Shown: positions 30,367 to 42,149, counted from the stretch's first letter. The stretch: 64,000 nucleotides of DNA from Pseudomonas resinovorans NBRC 106553 (GCF_000412695.1 NC_021499.1:4898001-4962000), one strand, 5' to 3'. A program made the numbers and translations. The notes: generated from the sequence alone by a model not told the origin.

Positions 30367-30705
30367 CTACAGTCCCACCGCCCAGGCCAGTAGCATCAGC
30401 GGCATTGCGAACAGCGGCAGACCGGCAGCCAGACGCGGCCGATAGGGCAGCAACAGGACCAGGCCGAAGCCCGCCAGGGAAATCAGGCCGAACCAGCCCA
30501 CCGGCCCCATGGCCCAGCCCCAGGCGGCCACGCTGGCCAAGAGGCTCAGGACCAGGGCCAGCCAGCCCCCGGCCCGCAGCCCGTGGCGAAGCGCGGGCCT
30601 GGGCGAGCGCTGCCAGACTTGCTTGAAATGACGCTCCATCCCCAGGCACAGCGCCAGCATCCCGACGTAGGCCAACCACAGGCCGGCCAGCAAGGCAATC
30701 GCCAT
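30367..30705 (-). CDS. DUF3325 small membrane protein
   Basis: 112 residues with about four hydrophobic helices (IALLAGLWLAYVGMLALCLGM; LALVLSLLASVAAWGWAM; WFGLISLAGFGLVLLLPY; PLFAMPLMLLAWAVGL). DUF3325 genes sit next to PepSY proteins in iron loci. Its start is 1 base beyond the stop of the PepSY gene, so it is the last gene of the DUF3649-PepSY-DUF3325 unit. Function unknown. Confidence 0.82.
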   Translation of the reverse strand: MAIALLAGLWLAYVGMLALCLGMERHFKQVWQRSPRPALRHGLRAGGWLALVLSLLASVAAWGWAMGPVGWFGLISLAGFGLVLLLPYRPRLAAGLPLFAMPLMLLAWAVGL

Positions 30706-30706
30706 C

Positions 30707-32263
30707 TCAGTTCACCTCCGCCAGTTTGCGGCTCGGTCGACCTGTGGCCGCCTCTTCGCCCCGTGGACGGACCTTGCGTATGGTCCACACCAGCAGCAAC
30801 CCGCAGGCCAGCGCCGTGAGTTCCAGCAAACAGCGGCCGGGCTCGGCCCAAGGCTCTTCCAGGGTGAGGAAACTGGCCAGAGGCAGCGCCAGGCAGAGCA
30901 ACGCCGCCAGCCCCAGTTGTTCGCGCCAGGCCGCCAGGGTCGGGCGCAGGCAGGCATGCCCCAGGCTGAGGGCCCAGATGGCGAAGAACACCCGCACTTC
31001 CCAGCCGCCGCGCTGGGCCAGGTCCACCGGCAGCAGGCGATTGGCCCAGAACATGCCGACGCAGGCCAGGGTAAGGCCCGCCACCACCGCCACGTTCACC
31101 GGCTCGGCGACGCGGTACAGCCAGGCCGCCGTGGCACCCTCGGCATCTGGCCGGCGACGGCGCTTGACGGTGAACAGCACGAGGCCGGTAGCGATCATCC
31201 CGCTGCTCACCAGGCCGCAGATGAAGTAGAGCCAGCGCATGGGGTAGCCGCCGAACTGGGCGAAGTGCAGGCCCGCCATCACCTTCTGGGTGAGCTGCGC
31301 CGGCCGGCCTTCGTTGGGCATGCGCAGGACCCTGCCGGTCACCCCGTCGAATTGCATGCTCATTCCCTTGGTCAGCTCGATGCGATTGCCCAGCACCGGG
31401 CGCGCCTCGATCCGGGCATTCGCGCGGCCGGGATTCTGGATGGAAAGCCCGCTGATCGGCCCCAGCACCCGCGTCGCCTCGGCCAGGACGGGCGCAAGAT
31501 CGGTCAGTTCGGCGCTCGCCACGGCCACCTGGTCGCCACGGCCGCCCTGGCGCTGGTGCTGTTCACCACCGCCATGCCCGCCACGACCGAAGGCCGCCTC
31601 GCGGTTACCGTCGAACATCGCATCCACCGCCGCCGGCATGTAGATGAGGTAGAAGATCACCAGGCCGGTGTAGGCGATCATCAGGTGGAACGGCAGCACC
31701 AGCACCCCGGCGGCGTTGTGGGCGTCGAGCCAGGAGCGCTGGCCCTTGGCCGGGCGGAAGGTGAAGAACTCCTTGAAGATCTTCTTGTGGATGATGATTC
31801 CCGAGATCAGCAGGACCAACATCACCATGGCCGCCAGGCCCACCACCCAGATGCCGATGTCACGCGGCAGGTCGAGGGTGAAGTGGAAACGGAAGAAGAA
31901 GCCGCCGCCTGCCGTCTCGCGCACGTCCAGGCGTTCTCCGCTGCGCGGGTCCAGCTGCACGCCGCCGCCCCGACGCTGCTCCCCGGCGGAAACACTGAGG
32001 CCCGGCGAACGCTCGGTGGGCAGGCCGATGTTCCAGGCGCTGGCACCGGCATGGTGGGCTTCCAGGTAAGCCAGCGCGCGTTGCGCGGCCTCGACCTGGC
32101 TCACCTGGTGGGCCGGTACCTCCGGACGCATCCAGGTATCGATCTCCTTGTCGAACACCGCCAGGGTTCCGGTAAGGAAAATGGCGAACAGCAGCCAACC
32201 GAAAACCAGGCCACTCCAGGTGTGCAGCCAGGACATGGATTGGGTGAGCGTCTGCGGCTTCAT
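30707..32263 (-). CDS. PepSY-associated membrane protein, putative iron-uptake reductase
   Basis: 518 residues from ATG at 32263 (MKPQTLTQSMSWLHTWSGLV). The start fits the family: SWLHTWSGLVFGWLLFAIFLTGTLAVF is the first helix of PepSY_TM proteins. Four main membrane regions and two extra C-terminal helices are visible, with conserved His in several helices (LDAHNAAGVLVLPFHLMIAYTG) that could bind haem. A His/Gly-rich periplasmic loop occurs near GGHGGGEQHQRQGG. Related proteins are proposed to reduce ferric siderophores at the inner membrane. It overlaps the DUF3649 gene by 4 bases. Confidence 0.83.
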   Translation of the reverse strand: MKPQTLTQSMSWLHTWSGLVFGWLLFAIFLTGTLAVFDKEIDTWMRPEVPAHQVSQVEAAQRALAYLEAHHAGASAWNIGLPTERSPGLSVSAGEQRRGGGVQLDPRSGERLDVRETAGGGFFFRFHFTLDLPRDIGIWVVGLAAMVMLVLLISGIIIHKKIFKEFFTFRPAKGQRSWLDAHNAAGVLVLPFHLMIAYTGLVIFYLIYMPAAVDAMFDGNREAAFGRGGHGGGEQHQRQGGRGDQVAVASAELTDLAPVLAEATRVLGPISGLSIQNPGRANARIEARPVLGNRIELTKGMSMQFDGVTGRVLRMPNEGRPAQLTQKVMAGLHFAQFGGYPMRWLYFICGLVSSGMIATGLVLFTVKRRRRPDAEGATAAWLYRVAEPVNVAVVAGLTLACVGMFWANRLLPVDLAQRGGWEVRVFFAIWALSLGHACLRPTLAAWREQLGLAALLCLALPLASFLTLEEPWAEPGRCLLELTALACGLLLVWTIRKVRPRGEEAATGRPSRKLAEVN

Positions 32264-32535
32264 GCCGGGCCCCTCATCAGTTGTGGCCAGAACCCAACCA
32301 GGGCCAGCGGCAACGCCAGGGCGAGGCCGCCCCACATGCGCCACAGGCTCTTGCAGGCGAACGCCCAGAGGATGGCGAGGGCGTAGATCAGGAAGGACGC
32401 CAGGGTGGCGACGATCATCGCGTCCCCCGGGGCCATGGGCAGCAGCCGCGCCAGGGCCGCAGTGAACGCATAGGTGAACAGGTAGCCGCCGAACACGGCG
32501 GCGAGGACTCGCGACAGCGTCATTGCGCCCTTCAT
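32260..32535 (-). CDS. DUF3649 small membrane protein
   Basis: 91 residues from ATG at 32535, chosen because GAGGAGAG lies 6 bases upstream; ATG at 32523 is an alternative. Three helices (VLAAVFGGYLFTYAFTAALA; MIVATLASFLIYALAILWAF; GLALALPLALVGFWPQL). It is the first gene of the DUF3649-PepSY-DUF3325 set, often found near TonB receptors. Function unknown; 129 bases lie between it and the pirA stop, so read-through from pirA is possible. Confidence 0.8.
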   Translation of the reverse strand: MKGAMTLSRVLAAVFGGYLFTYAFTAALARLLPMAPGDAMIVATLASFLIYALAILWAFACKSLWRMWGGLALALPLALVGFWPQLMRGPA

Positions 32536-32617
32536 GTGGAACTCTCCTCGCCTGGGCCCCGCAGGGTCGGCAGACGGCCTTCTGTGTTCTGGATCATGGG
32601 TTGTCCCGCGCAACGGC

Positions 32618-32655
32618 AAAGGCCCGCCGGGGTCTGCAACTCCTGGCGGGCGATT
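32618..32655 (-). terminator. Weak hairpin downstream of pirA
   Basis: GCCCGCC (32622-32628) pairs with GGCGGGC (32645-32651); on the minus strand it is followed by only three T. It may be an attenuating terminator that lets some transcripts continue into the DUF3649 gene. Confidence 0.4.
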
Positions 32656-32664
32656 GCCTGTGGA

Positions 32665-34968
32665 TCAGAAGGACGTGGTGACGCTGGCGTAGAAGGAGCG
32701 TCCCGGCTCGTTGTAGGTGTTGGCACCGGCACTGGTGCCCGCGCCTTCGCGGAACAGGCGCTTGTCGAACAGGTTGTTGATGCCGGCGCCGAAGGACAGG
32801 TTGTCGTTCACCTGGTAAATGCCGCCAACGCCCCAGATATGGTACGGATCGCGGTCACGCAACTCGTTGTCGGCACTGACCACGGTGTCCCGGGTGGGGT
32901 TGACCACACGCGGCTCCTGCCTGCCGTAGTAGGTGCCGGTGAGGCTCAGGGACAACTGTTGGTTGACCTGCCAGTCGAGCATGGTGTTGACCGTGTACTC
33001 CGGCACCACCGACAGCGGGTTGCCGTCGCCGTCCTTGTTGTCCTGCATGTAGGTGAAGTTGGTGTTCCAGCTCAACACCTTACCTGCCTCGCCCATAAGC
33101 GGGATACCGAGGTTGCCTTCCCAGCCCTTGACCACCGCGTCGCTGGCGTTGTCCCACTGCAGGATGCCGGCGAACTGGCTCGGGTTGCCCGGGTTGGTGA
33201 TGGTATCGACCACCACGTTCGACGACACGATCTTGTTGTCGTAATCGTTGCGGAAGTAGGTGATACCCGCGCTCCAGCCATCACGCACGAAGCTGATGCC
33301 GAGTTCCTTGTTGATGCTGGTTTCCGGGTCCAGGTTGGCGTTACCCAGTACATAGCACCCGCCGCCCGCCGTGGTGCCCGCGGCGCAGCCGTTGCCGTTG
33401 CTGCGGTACAGATAGTTGGGGTTGGACTGGTACAGGTTCGGCGCCTTGAAGGCACGGGCGATACCACCCTGGAGAGTGAGTTCGTCGGTGAGCTTGTAGC
33501 TGGTGTTCAGGCTCGGACTCCAGTTGCTGCCGAACTGGTCATGGTGGTCCAGGCGCAGGCCGGGCGTGAGAATCCAGTCGCGGGTCATCTCGATGTTGTC
33601 TTCGACGTAGACGGCCATGAGGGTGGCGTCCATGCGGGTCGAGCGCGAACCGGCGGCGGAGTTGGGCAGCGCGGACCAGTCGCTGCCGATGCTCCGGTTG
33701 AGGGTCGAAGGGTCGTCCAGTTCCTGGCGGTTCCATTCGGCGCCCAGGGTCAGCACCTGCTGCACCATCAGCTCCATCGGGATATCCAGCTGACCGTCCA
33801 CCAGGTAGCTGTCATAGGTGCTGGTGGCGCGCTGGGCGTCGGCACTGATGTCGCCGTCGACGCTACCGGTCTGGCCTTCGAGGAAGCGCCTGTTGCGGGT
33901 GTTCTCGTACTGGGCGGTGACCCGCGACGTACCGAAGTCCCAATCGCCGTGGTGGGTCATGGAATAGTTCTCGCGGTACATGGTGTTGGTTTCGCGCCCG
34001 ATCAGGTCGGAGATGATGCTGTTCGGGTTCTGCGAGTCGGTGGCGCCGGTGCCCACGTCGCCAGCGTAGATATTGCCCTGGCGGCTGAAGCCGGCCTCGA
34101 AGTCCAGGGTCTGCCGCTCATCCAGCGCCCAGCTGACCAACCCATTGATGTCCCGATTGCGCACACCCTCGCGGCCAGCGGCCAGGGAAGAGCCGGCGGC
34201 GGCGTCGGTATGCGCGAGGTTGATGTCCGAGTCATCCGCATCGGTCTTGTTGAGGTTGCCGTAGACGCGGAAGGTCAGGTTCTCGGTAAGCGGACCGCTG
34301 AGGCTGAAGTTGGTGCGCCTGGTCATGCCTTCGGCATCGTCTTCGGGCAGGTTGGTGAAGGCGGTCAGCGAGCCGTGGAACTCGTCGGTGGGACGCTTGG
34401 TGATGATGTTCACCACACCGCCCATGGAGCCCGAGCCATAGCGGGCCGCCGCCGGGCCGCGCAGCACTTCGATGCGCTCGACCTGCTCGGCCGGTACCCA
34501 GTTGCTATCGCCACGGGTGTCACGCTCGCCGGCACGGGTGTACCGAACGGCGTTGCGCGAGGTGACCGGCTTGCCGTCGATCAGGATCAGCGTGTTCTCC
34601 GGCCCCATGCCGCGCAGGTCGATCTGGCGGTTGTTGCCGCGCGATCCGCTGGCGCTGTTACCGGTGAGGTTGACGCCGGGCATCTTGCGCACGATGTCGG
34701 AAATGTCATTGACCGGCGGACGGCGCTGGATGTCCTCGCTGGTGATGATGGACACACCCGGCGCCTGCCTCAGCTCCTGCTGGGCGGAGCCCAGTACATG
34801 GGTATTCTCCAGCTCCAGCGCCTGGATGCTGCCATCCACCGGCAGGTCGGTGGACTGCACCGGCACTTCACTGCCTTCGATTTCCAGGGTTTCGGCGTAG
34901 CCCAGGCCCGGCGCGGACATCGCAAGCAGGGCCAGTGTCAGGTGGCTGAGGTTGAAGCACGACTGCAT
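32665..34968 (-). CDS. pirA: TonB-dependent catecholate siderophore receptor PirA
   Basis: 767 residues. The ATG at 34968 (MQSCFNLS) is chosen because AGGAG lies 6 bases before it; the ATG at 34974 would overlap the SD. The signal peptide ends near GLGYAET. The plug is complete and of FepA/PfeA type, with RQIDLRGMGPENTLILIDGK and VERIEVLRGPAAARYGSG, then NIITKRP. The barrel ends in Phe (YASVTTSF). Homologues PirA and PfeA import ferric enterobactin-like catecholates. It lies immediately after pirS, matching PA0931 next to PA0929-PA0930, and should be induced through PirRS. Confidence 0.88.
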   Translation of the reverse strand: MQSCFNLSHLTLALLAMSAPGLGYAETLEIEGSEVPVQSTDLPVDGSIQALELENTHVLGSAQQELRQAPGVSIITSEDIQRRPPVNDISDIVRKMPGVNLTGNSASGSRGNNRQIDLRGMGPENTLILIDGKPVTSRNAVRYTRAGERDTRGDSNWVPAEQVERIEVLRGPAAARYGSGSMGGVVNIITKRPTDEFHGSLTAFTNLPEDDAEGMTRRTNFSLSGPLTENLTFRVYGNLNKTDADDSDINLAHTDAAAGSSLAAGREGVRNRDINGLVSWALDERQTLDFEAGFSRQGNIYAGDVGTGATDSQNPNSIISDLIGRETNTMYRENYSMTHHGDWDFGTSRVTAQYENTRNRRFLEGQTGSVDGDISADAQRATSTYDSYLVDGQLDIPMELMVQQVLTLGAEWNRQELDDPSTLNRSIGSDWSALPNSAAGSRSTRMDATLMAVYVEDNIEMTRDWILTPGLRLDHHDQFGSNWSPSLNTSYKLTDELTLQGGIARAFKAPNLYQSNPNYLYRSNGNGCAAGTTAGGGCYVLGNANLDPETSINKELGISFVRDGWSAGITYFRNDYDNKIVSSNVVVDTITNPGNPSQFAGILQWDNASDAVVKGWEGNLGIPLMGEAGKVLSWNTNFTYMQDNKDGDGNPLSVVPEYTVNTMLDWQVNQQLSLSLTGTYYGRQEPRVVNPTRDTVVSADNELRDRDPYHIWGVGGIYQVNDNLSFGAGINNLFDKRLFREGAGTSAGANTYNEPGRSFYASVTTSF

Positions 34969-35143
34969 TCCCATCTCCTTCGTACGGATGAACCCGGGCC
35001 GAAGGACACGGCGCTACCAATATCGGCAACACGAGGGCGATGGAGTCAGGTCGCGGATGCGCATCCTGCCTGGCCGGAACTAGCCGACCCGCCCAGGGGT
35101 CAGCCCGGGAATGGCAGCAAATGCTATATATTCTTATTTGATA

Positions 35144-35158
35144 GTAAATCTGATTTAC
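35144..35158. promoter_or_regulatory. Perfect palindrome before pirA, candidate PirR site
   Basis: GTAAATC-T-GATTTAC is a perfect 15-base palindrome that overlaps the pirS stop codon and lies in the AT-rich gap before pirA. Position and symmetry suit a response-regulator or Fur-type site; the assignment to PirR is inference. Confidence 0.4.
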
Positions 35159-36498
35159 AAACTATACATTCTCAGCCGAATGTTCATGCGCAGGCCCCTT
35201 TCCCGGTTCTCCGCCCACAACTCGCCACCCTGCAGTTGCAGCATGCTGCGAGCGATCGACAGCCCGAGGCCGAAGCCATCTCCACCGGGCCGGGCGGCGT
35301 TGAGGCGGGTGAAGGGCAGGAAAATGGCTTCCAGCTTGTCCTCGGCCACGCCGGGCCCCTGGTCATCCACCCAGAGATGCCAGACGTCGCCCTCGCGGCG
35401 GCCACCCAGGCTCACCTGGCCGTCCAGCGGCGAGTGCCGGATGGCGTTGCGCAGGATGTTCTCCAAGGCGTGGGCCAGGCCATTCAAGTGGCCGCCCACC
35501 CGGCAGTCGGCCGGCAACGCGGAGGGCATCCGCTCGATCGGCCAGCCGCTTTCGAAGCCGGCGTTCTCCCGCACCACTTCCCAGAGCCGCCCCACGTCCA
35601 CCGCCTCCACCGGCAGCTGCGGCCGCTCTGTATCCAGCCAGGCCAGTTCGAGGATGTCGCCGATCAGCTGCTCCATGAGCTGCACCTCGCGCTCCAGGCG
35701 CTGGCGCAGCTCGGTCACGTCCGTGGCGTGCTCTCCCGCCACGCGGAGACGGCTCAAGGGAGTGCGCAGCTCATGGGACAGGTCCCGCAACAGTTGCCGC
35801 TGGAAGTCGACGGTGTGCTCCAGACGTTCGGCCATATGGTCGAAGGCGCGTCCGAGTTCGCCGAATTCGTCGCGTCGTTCGGTAACCAGGGGACCGACCC
35901 GTGCTGACAACTTGCCGGAGCTCAAGGTCCCGGCCTGGCGATGGAGGATGCCCAGGGGCACGATCAGCGCCCGATACAGCACGATGCCCAGCAGCACCGC
36001 CAGCAGTGCCGGCAACAGCCGCTGCATGGCCAGGTTGAGGAGCGCCAGGTGCTTGCGCGGGCTCAGCTCGCGAGGCAGCTCCAGCACCAGACGATGTTCA
36101 CCGTCGCTGAACGGGATATAGAAGGTCGGCCAGCCATTGGGCCGCCCGAGGGAGCCGTCCAGTGGGCGGATGAAATCCAGGCGTTCGAGCTCCCTGGACG
36201 TAAGGGGCTCGGAAGAAAGCGACTGATCCTGCCGCCCCACCACCACCGCCCACACCCGCTCGCGCTCGCGCAGTTCCTGGAGGAACTCGTCCACGCCGGT
36301 GGCCCCGCGTTCGTTCCAGGCGCTCTCGGCCTCCCGCGCGAACCCGGTCAGCGTCGACTTGGCGGAATCGGAAAGGTGCGATGTGGCCGAATAGATCAGC
36401 CGGCCGAAGTCGGCGTACAGGCTGACCAGCAGCAGGCAGAACAGCGCCAGCGCGCCGGTCAGCTTCCAGAACAGCGAATGCCGCCGAGGCACTCTCAT
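35155..36498 (-). CDS. pirS: Sensor histidine kinase PirS
   Basis: 447 residues. A first transmembrane helix (LTGALALFCLLLVSLYADF), a periplasmic domain of ~140 residues, a second helix (LLPALLAVLLGIVLYRALIV), a HAMP-like linker, the H-box LSHELRTPLSRLRV, N-box ENILRNAIRHSP and G-box GDGFGLGLSIARSM are all present. It is expected to sense periplasmic ferric chelate and phosphorylate PirR. Its start overlaps the stop of pirR by 4 bases. Confidence 0.88.
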   Translation of the reverse strand: MRVPRRHSLFWKLTGALALFCLLLVSLYADFGRLIYSATSHLSDSAKSTLTGFAREAESAWNERGATGVDEFLQELRERERVWAVVVGRQDQSLSSEPLTSRELERLDFIRPLDGSLGRPNGWPTFYIPFSDGEHRLVLELPRELSPRKHLALLNLAMQRLLPALLAVLLGIVLYRALIVPLGILHRQAGTLSSGKLSARVGPLVTERRDEFGELGRAFDHMAERLEHTVDFQRQLLRDLSHELRTPLSRLRVAGEHATDVTELRQRLEREVQLMEQLIGDILELAWLDTERPQLPVEAVDVGRLWEVVRENAGFESGWPIERMPSALPADCRVGGHLNGLAHALENILRNAIRHSPLDGQVSLGGRREGDVWHLWVDDQGPGVAEDKLEAIFLPFTRLNAARPGGDGFGLGLSIARSMLQLQGGELWAENRERGLRMNIRLRMYSL

Positions 36499-37208
36499 GA
36501 CGGCTGGCGGGTCAGTACGTAGCCCTTGCCCCAGACCGTTTCCACTCGTCCCGCGGAGTAGCCCACAGCCTGCAGCTTGCGACGAATGTGGCTGACGTGC
36601 ATGTCCAGGGACCGGTCATGCTGGGAGAAGGCCCGGTGCAGCACCTGCTGGTAAAGGAAGGGTTTGCTCAGCACTTCCTCGGCGCTGCGCGACAACAGGT
36701 CGAACAGGCGGTACTCGGTGGGCGTGAATCCCGCCCACTGGCCACCCAGGCACACATCGGTACGCTGCTCGAAGAACTCCAGCTGCGGGTCCTGGGGAAG
36801 GTCCACCGGCGCCTCCTGGCGCTCATAGGCCACCCGGCGCAGCACAGCCTCGATGCGTACTTCCATCTCGCCCATGCTGAAGGGCTTGGGCAGGTAGTCG
36901 TCGGCGCCCTGGCTGAAGCCGGCGATGCGGTCCTGCTCGGCGCCCAGGGCGGACATCAGGATCACCGGCACCTTGCGCTCGTGGCGCAGGCTGGCCAGCA
37001 CCTCCAGGCCGCTGCGCCCGGGCAGCAGGATATCCATGAGGATCAGGTCGAAGTCCTCCTCCCGCGCCAGGCCCAGGCCTTCCTCGCCATCCTGCCGCAG
37101 GGTGACGTCGAAGCCCCGGTGGCGCAGGTGGTCGTGCAGGTGGGCGGCCAGCAACGGGTCATCCTCGATGGCGAGGATACGGGCGGGAGCGCGGGATTGG
37201 GCTTGCAT
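36495..37208 (-). CDS. pirR: OmpR-type response regulator PirR
   Basis: 237 residues from ATG at 37208, which has AGGTG upstream; a TTG at 37223 is an alternative. The receiver domain has the acidic pair in AIEDDPLLA, the phospho-acceptor Asp in LILMDILLPGRSG, and Thr/Ser and Lys in VILMSALG and LPKPF. The C-terminal winged helix (FTPTEYRLFDLLSR; DMHVSHIRRKLQ) is of OmpR type. It should activate pirA. It is divergent from gacS, which starts ~115 bases away. Confidence 0.88.
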   Translation of the reverse strand: MQAQSRAPARILAIEDDPLLAAHLHDHLRHRGFDVTLRQDGEEGLGLAREEDFDLILMDILLPGRSGLEVLASLRHERKVPVILMSALGAEQDRIAGFSQGADDYLPKPFSMGEMEVRIEAVLRRVAYERQEAPVDLPQDPQLEFFEQRTDVCLGGQWAGFTPTEYRLFDLLSRSAEEVLSKPFLYQQVLHRAFSQHDRSLDMHVSHIRRKLQAVGYSAGRVETVWGKGYVLTRQPS

Positions 37209-37325
37209 GGACAGCACCTGCAAATAGGAATGATTGCGTTACGCAGGCAGAATTCTACAAGACTGCCAGAAGATTCCCACCCGCCGAGTCGCTACACTGC
37301 GCGAAAAGCGCATGGAGAGGACGGC

Positions 37326-40087
<2,762 letters not shown>

Positions 40088-40147
40088 TCCGGGACAAGGT
40101 GCGCTGGCCAAGCGCCAGCTATGCTGCTGGACAACCCAGGAGGACTC

Positions 40148-41131
40148 ATGCGCACCATCTTGTTCAGCAGCCAGGCCTATGACCGTGAAAGCTTCCTCGG
40201 CGCCAGCCCCACCTTCGAGCTGCACTTCCAGCCGACGCGCCTGACCCTCGACACCACGACGCTGGCCAACGGCTTCGACGTGGTCTGCGCCTTCATCAAC
40301 GACGACTTGTCGGCCCCGGTTCTGGAACGCCTGGCCAGTGGCGGCACGCGCCTGATCGCCCTGCGCTCGGCCGGCTACAACCACGTGGACCTGGCCGCCG
40401 CCAAGAGCCTGGGCCTGACCGTGGTGCGGGTACCGGCCTACTCGCCCCATGCCGTGGCCGAACACTCGGTTGCGCTGATCCTGGCCCTCAATCGTCGCCT
40501 GCACCGCGCCTACAACCGCACCCGCGAGGGCGACTTCACCCTCCATGGACTCACCGGCTTCGACCTGGTGGGCAAGACGGTGGGCGTGGTCGGCACCGGC
40601 CAGATCGGCGCCACCTTCGCCCGGATCATGGCAGGATTCGGCTGCGGCCTGCTGGCCTACGACCCGCAGCGCAATCCCAGCGTCGAGGCGCTGGGTGCGG
40701 TCTATGTGGAACTGCCGGAGCTGCTCGCCGACAGCGACATCGTCAGCCTGCACTGCCCGCTCAACGACGCCACCCGGCACCTGGTCAACGCCCGCAGCCT
40801 GGAGCACATGAAGCATGGCGCGATGCTGATCAACACCGGGCGCGGCGCCCTGGTGGACACCCCGGCACTGATCGAGGCGCTGAAATCCGGCCAGCTCGGC
40901 TACCTGGGCCTGGATGTCTATGAAGAAGAAGCCAACCTGTTCTTCGAGGACCGTTCCGACCTGCCCCTGCAGGACGACGTGCTGGCGCGGCTGCTCACCT
41001 TCCCCAACGTGATCATCACCGCCCACCAGGCCTTCCTCACCCGCGAGGCCCTGGCCGCCATCGCCCGCACCACCCTGGACAACATCAGCGCATGGGCCGC
41101 CGGACGACCGTGCCATCAGGTCGACGCCTAG
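40148..41131 (+). CDS. ldhA: D-lactate dehydrogenase (fermentative)
   Basis: 327 residues from ATG at 40148, which has AGGAGG upstream. It is a 2-hydroxyacid dehydrogenase with NAD-binding [16 protein letters not shown], the catalytic Arg near [11 protein letters not shown], Glu in [14 protein letters not shown] and His in [11 protein letters not shown]. It reduces pyruvate to D-lactate. It lies 60 bases after gacS, as PA0927 follows PA0928. Confidence 0.94.
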   Translation: MRTILFSSQAYDRESFLGASPTFELHFQPTRLTLDTTTLANGFDVVCAFINDDLSAPVLERLASGGTRLIALRSAGYNHVDLAAAKSLGLTVVRVPAYSPHAVAEHSVALILALNRRLHRAYNRTREGDFTLHGLTGFDLVGKTVGVVGTGQIGATFARIMAGFGCGLLAYDPQRNPSVEALGAVYVELPELLADSDIVSLHCPLNDATRHLVNARSLEHMKHGAMLINTGRGALVDTPALIEALKSGQLGYLGLDVYEEEANLFFEDRSDLPLQDDVLARLLTFPNVIITAHQAFLTREALAAIARTTLDNISAWAAGRPCHQVDA

Positions 41132-41165
41132 GTCGTGATAGCATTCGCGCACTTCCGGAGGACCC

Positions 41166-41606
41166 ATGGCCGAACACGATTTCCGTTACAACCTGCTCAA
41201 CCCCGCCCACACCCTGAACGAATGCCGCGCCCTCTCGCCCGGCCTCTACCAGGTCACCGGCACCGGCGGCTCGATCAAGACCGGCGATACCCTGCTGGTC
41301 ACCCTCAAGGGCAGCCGTGACCTCAGCATGCGTCTGACGGTCGACAAGGTACGCCACCTGATCAACCCGCCCGGCCAGTGGCTGGCGGTGGCCAAGGGCC
41401 CGGTCTTCAAGGAACTCTCGATTCACAGCTGGAAAGTAGATTGCGACGCCTGCGGCGCGCGCCTGGACTTCGAGTTCGCCGTCGACGGCGGCCTTGGCAA
41501 GCAGGCCCAGGCGCCGGCAGCCGAGGCCCGCATCGCCGAGCTGGGCTGGCGCCAGCACGGCGGCAAGCACCTGTGCCCGAAATGTCGTCAGGAGGAAAAC
41601 CCATGA
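41166..41606 (+). CDS. Conserved hypothetical protein with zinc ribbon
   Basis: 146 residues. Two CxxC pairs are visible: CDAC near residue 93 and CPKC near residue 139, so the C-terminal half probably binds zinc. The N-terminal half is beta-rich (GLYQVTGTGGSIKTGDTLLV). No enzymatic motif is recognised. It starts 34 bases after ldhA and overlaps the META-domain gene by 4 bases (ATGA), so it sits in a possible ldhA operon. It resembles PA0926 by position. Confidence 0.75.
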   Translation: MAEHDFRYNLLNPAHTLNECRALSPGLYQVTGTGGSIKTGDTLLVTLKGSRDLSMRLTVDKVRHLINPPGQWLAVAKGPVFKELSIHSWKVDCDACGARLDFEFAVDGGLGKQAQAPAAEARIAELGWRQHGGKHLCPKCRQEENP

Positions 41607-42010
41607 AACGGAATGCCCTGCTGCTGGCCGCACTGGCAGCGACCCTCGGCGGCTGCGCCAGCGATCGCCCGCACCTGGAAACCGGCACGACCTACCAGGT
41701 GGAATGGATCGGCGAGCGCCCGCTGATCGACAACAGCCACCTGACCATCACCCTGGGCGACGACGACCGCGCCTACGGTAACGCCGGCTGCAACCACTGG
41801 TTCGCCTCCTACAGCCTGGAAAACGACAAACTGACCTTCGGCCCCGCCGGCAGCACCCGCAAGATGTGTGCGCCCGCGCTGATGGAACAGGAGCAACGCT
41901 TCCTCGACGCCCTGGGCAAGGTGCAGCGCTGGGATATATCCCCCATCGACCAGCTGCGCCTGTGGCCGGCCGAGGGCAAGCCGATCCGGCTGTGGCCCGT
42001 GGAAGGCTGA
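41603..42010 (+). CDS. META/HslJ-domain lipoprotein
   Basis: 135 residues from ATG at 41603, with AGGAGG just upstream. A lipobox LGGC follows a short signal peptide. The META domain shows RAYGNAGCNHWFASYSLENDKLTFG with its conserved Gly-Cys-Asn. Proteins of this type are stress-linked (HslJ) and outer-membrane or periplasmic. It overlaps the zinc-ribbon gene. Confidence 0.85.
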   Translation: MKRNALLLAALAATLGGCASDRPHLETGTTYQVEWIGERPLIDNSHLTITLGDDDRAYGNAGCNHWFASYSLENDKLTFGPAGSTRKMCAPALMEQEQRFLDALGKVQRWDISPIDQLRLWPAEGKPIRLWPVEG

Positions 42011-42035
42011 CCCTCGCCTGGTCGGTCCCTTCTCT

Positions 42036-42131
42036 GTAGGGGCGAATTCATTCGCCAAGCAGGCCGAAGGACTGCCCTTCCAGCTCCTCTGGGGCAGCGT
42101 TGCTGCCCTTGGCGAATGAATTCGCCCCTAC
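42036..42131. repeat. Inverted repeat with 24-bp perfect arms
   Basis: The arm GTAGGGGCGAATTCATTCGC(+4) at 42036-42059 is perfectly repeated inverted at 42108-42131, with a 48-base loop. It lies between convergent META and dinB genes and contains two EcoRI-like GAATTC sites. It belongs to the short interspersed repeats of Pseudomonas. Confidence 0.85.
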
Positions 42132-42149
42132 AAGCGTCCAGTCCGCCCG

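Noticed and set aside
26505..32535. Iron gene block as a recent transposon or island
   Set aside because: No transposase, terminal repeats or shift in composition; it reads as ordinary chromosomal DNA.
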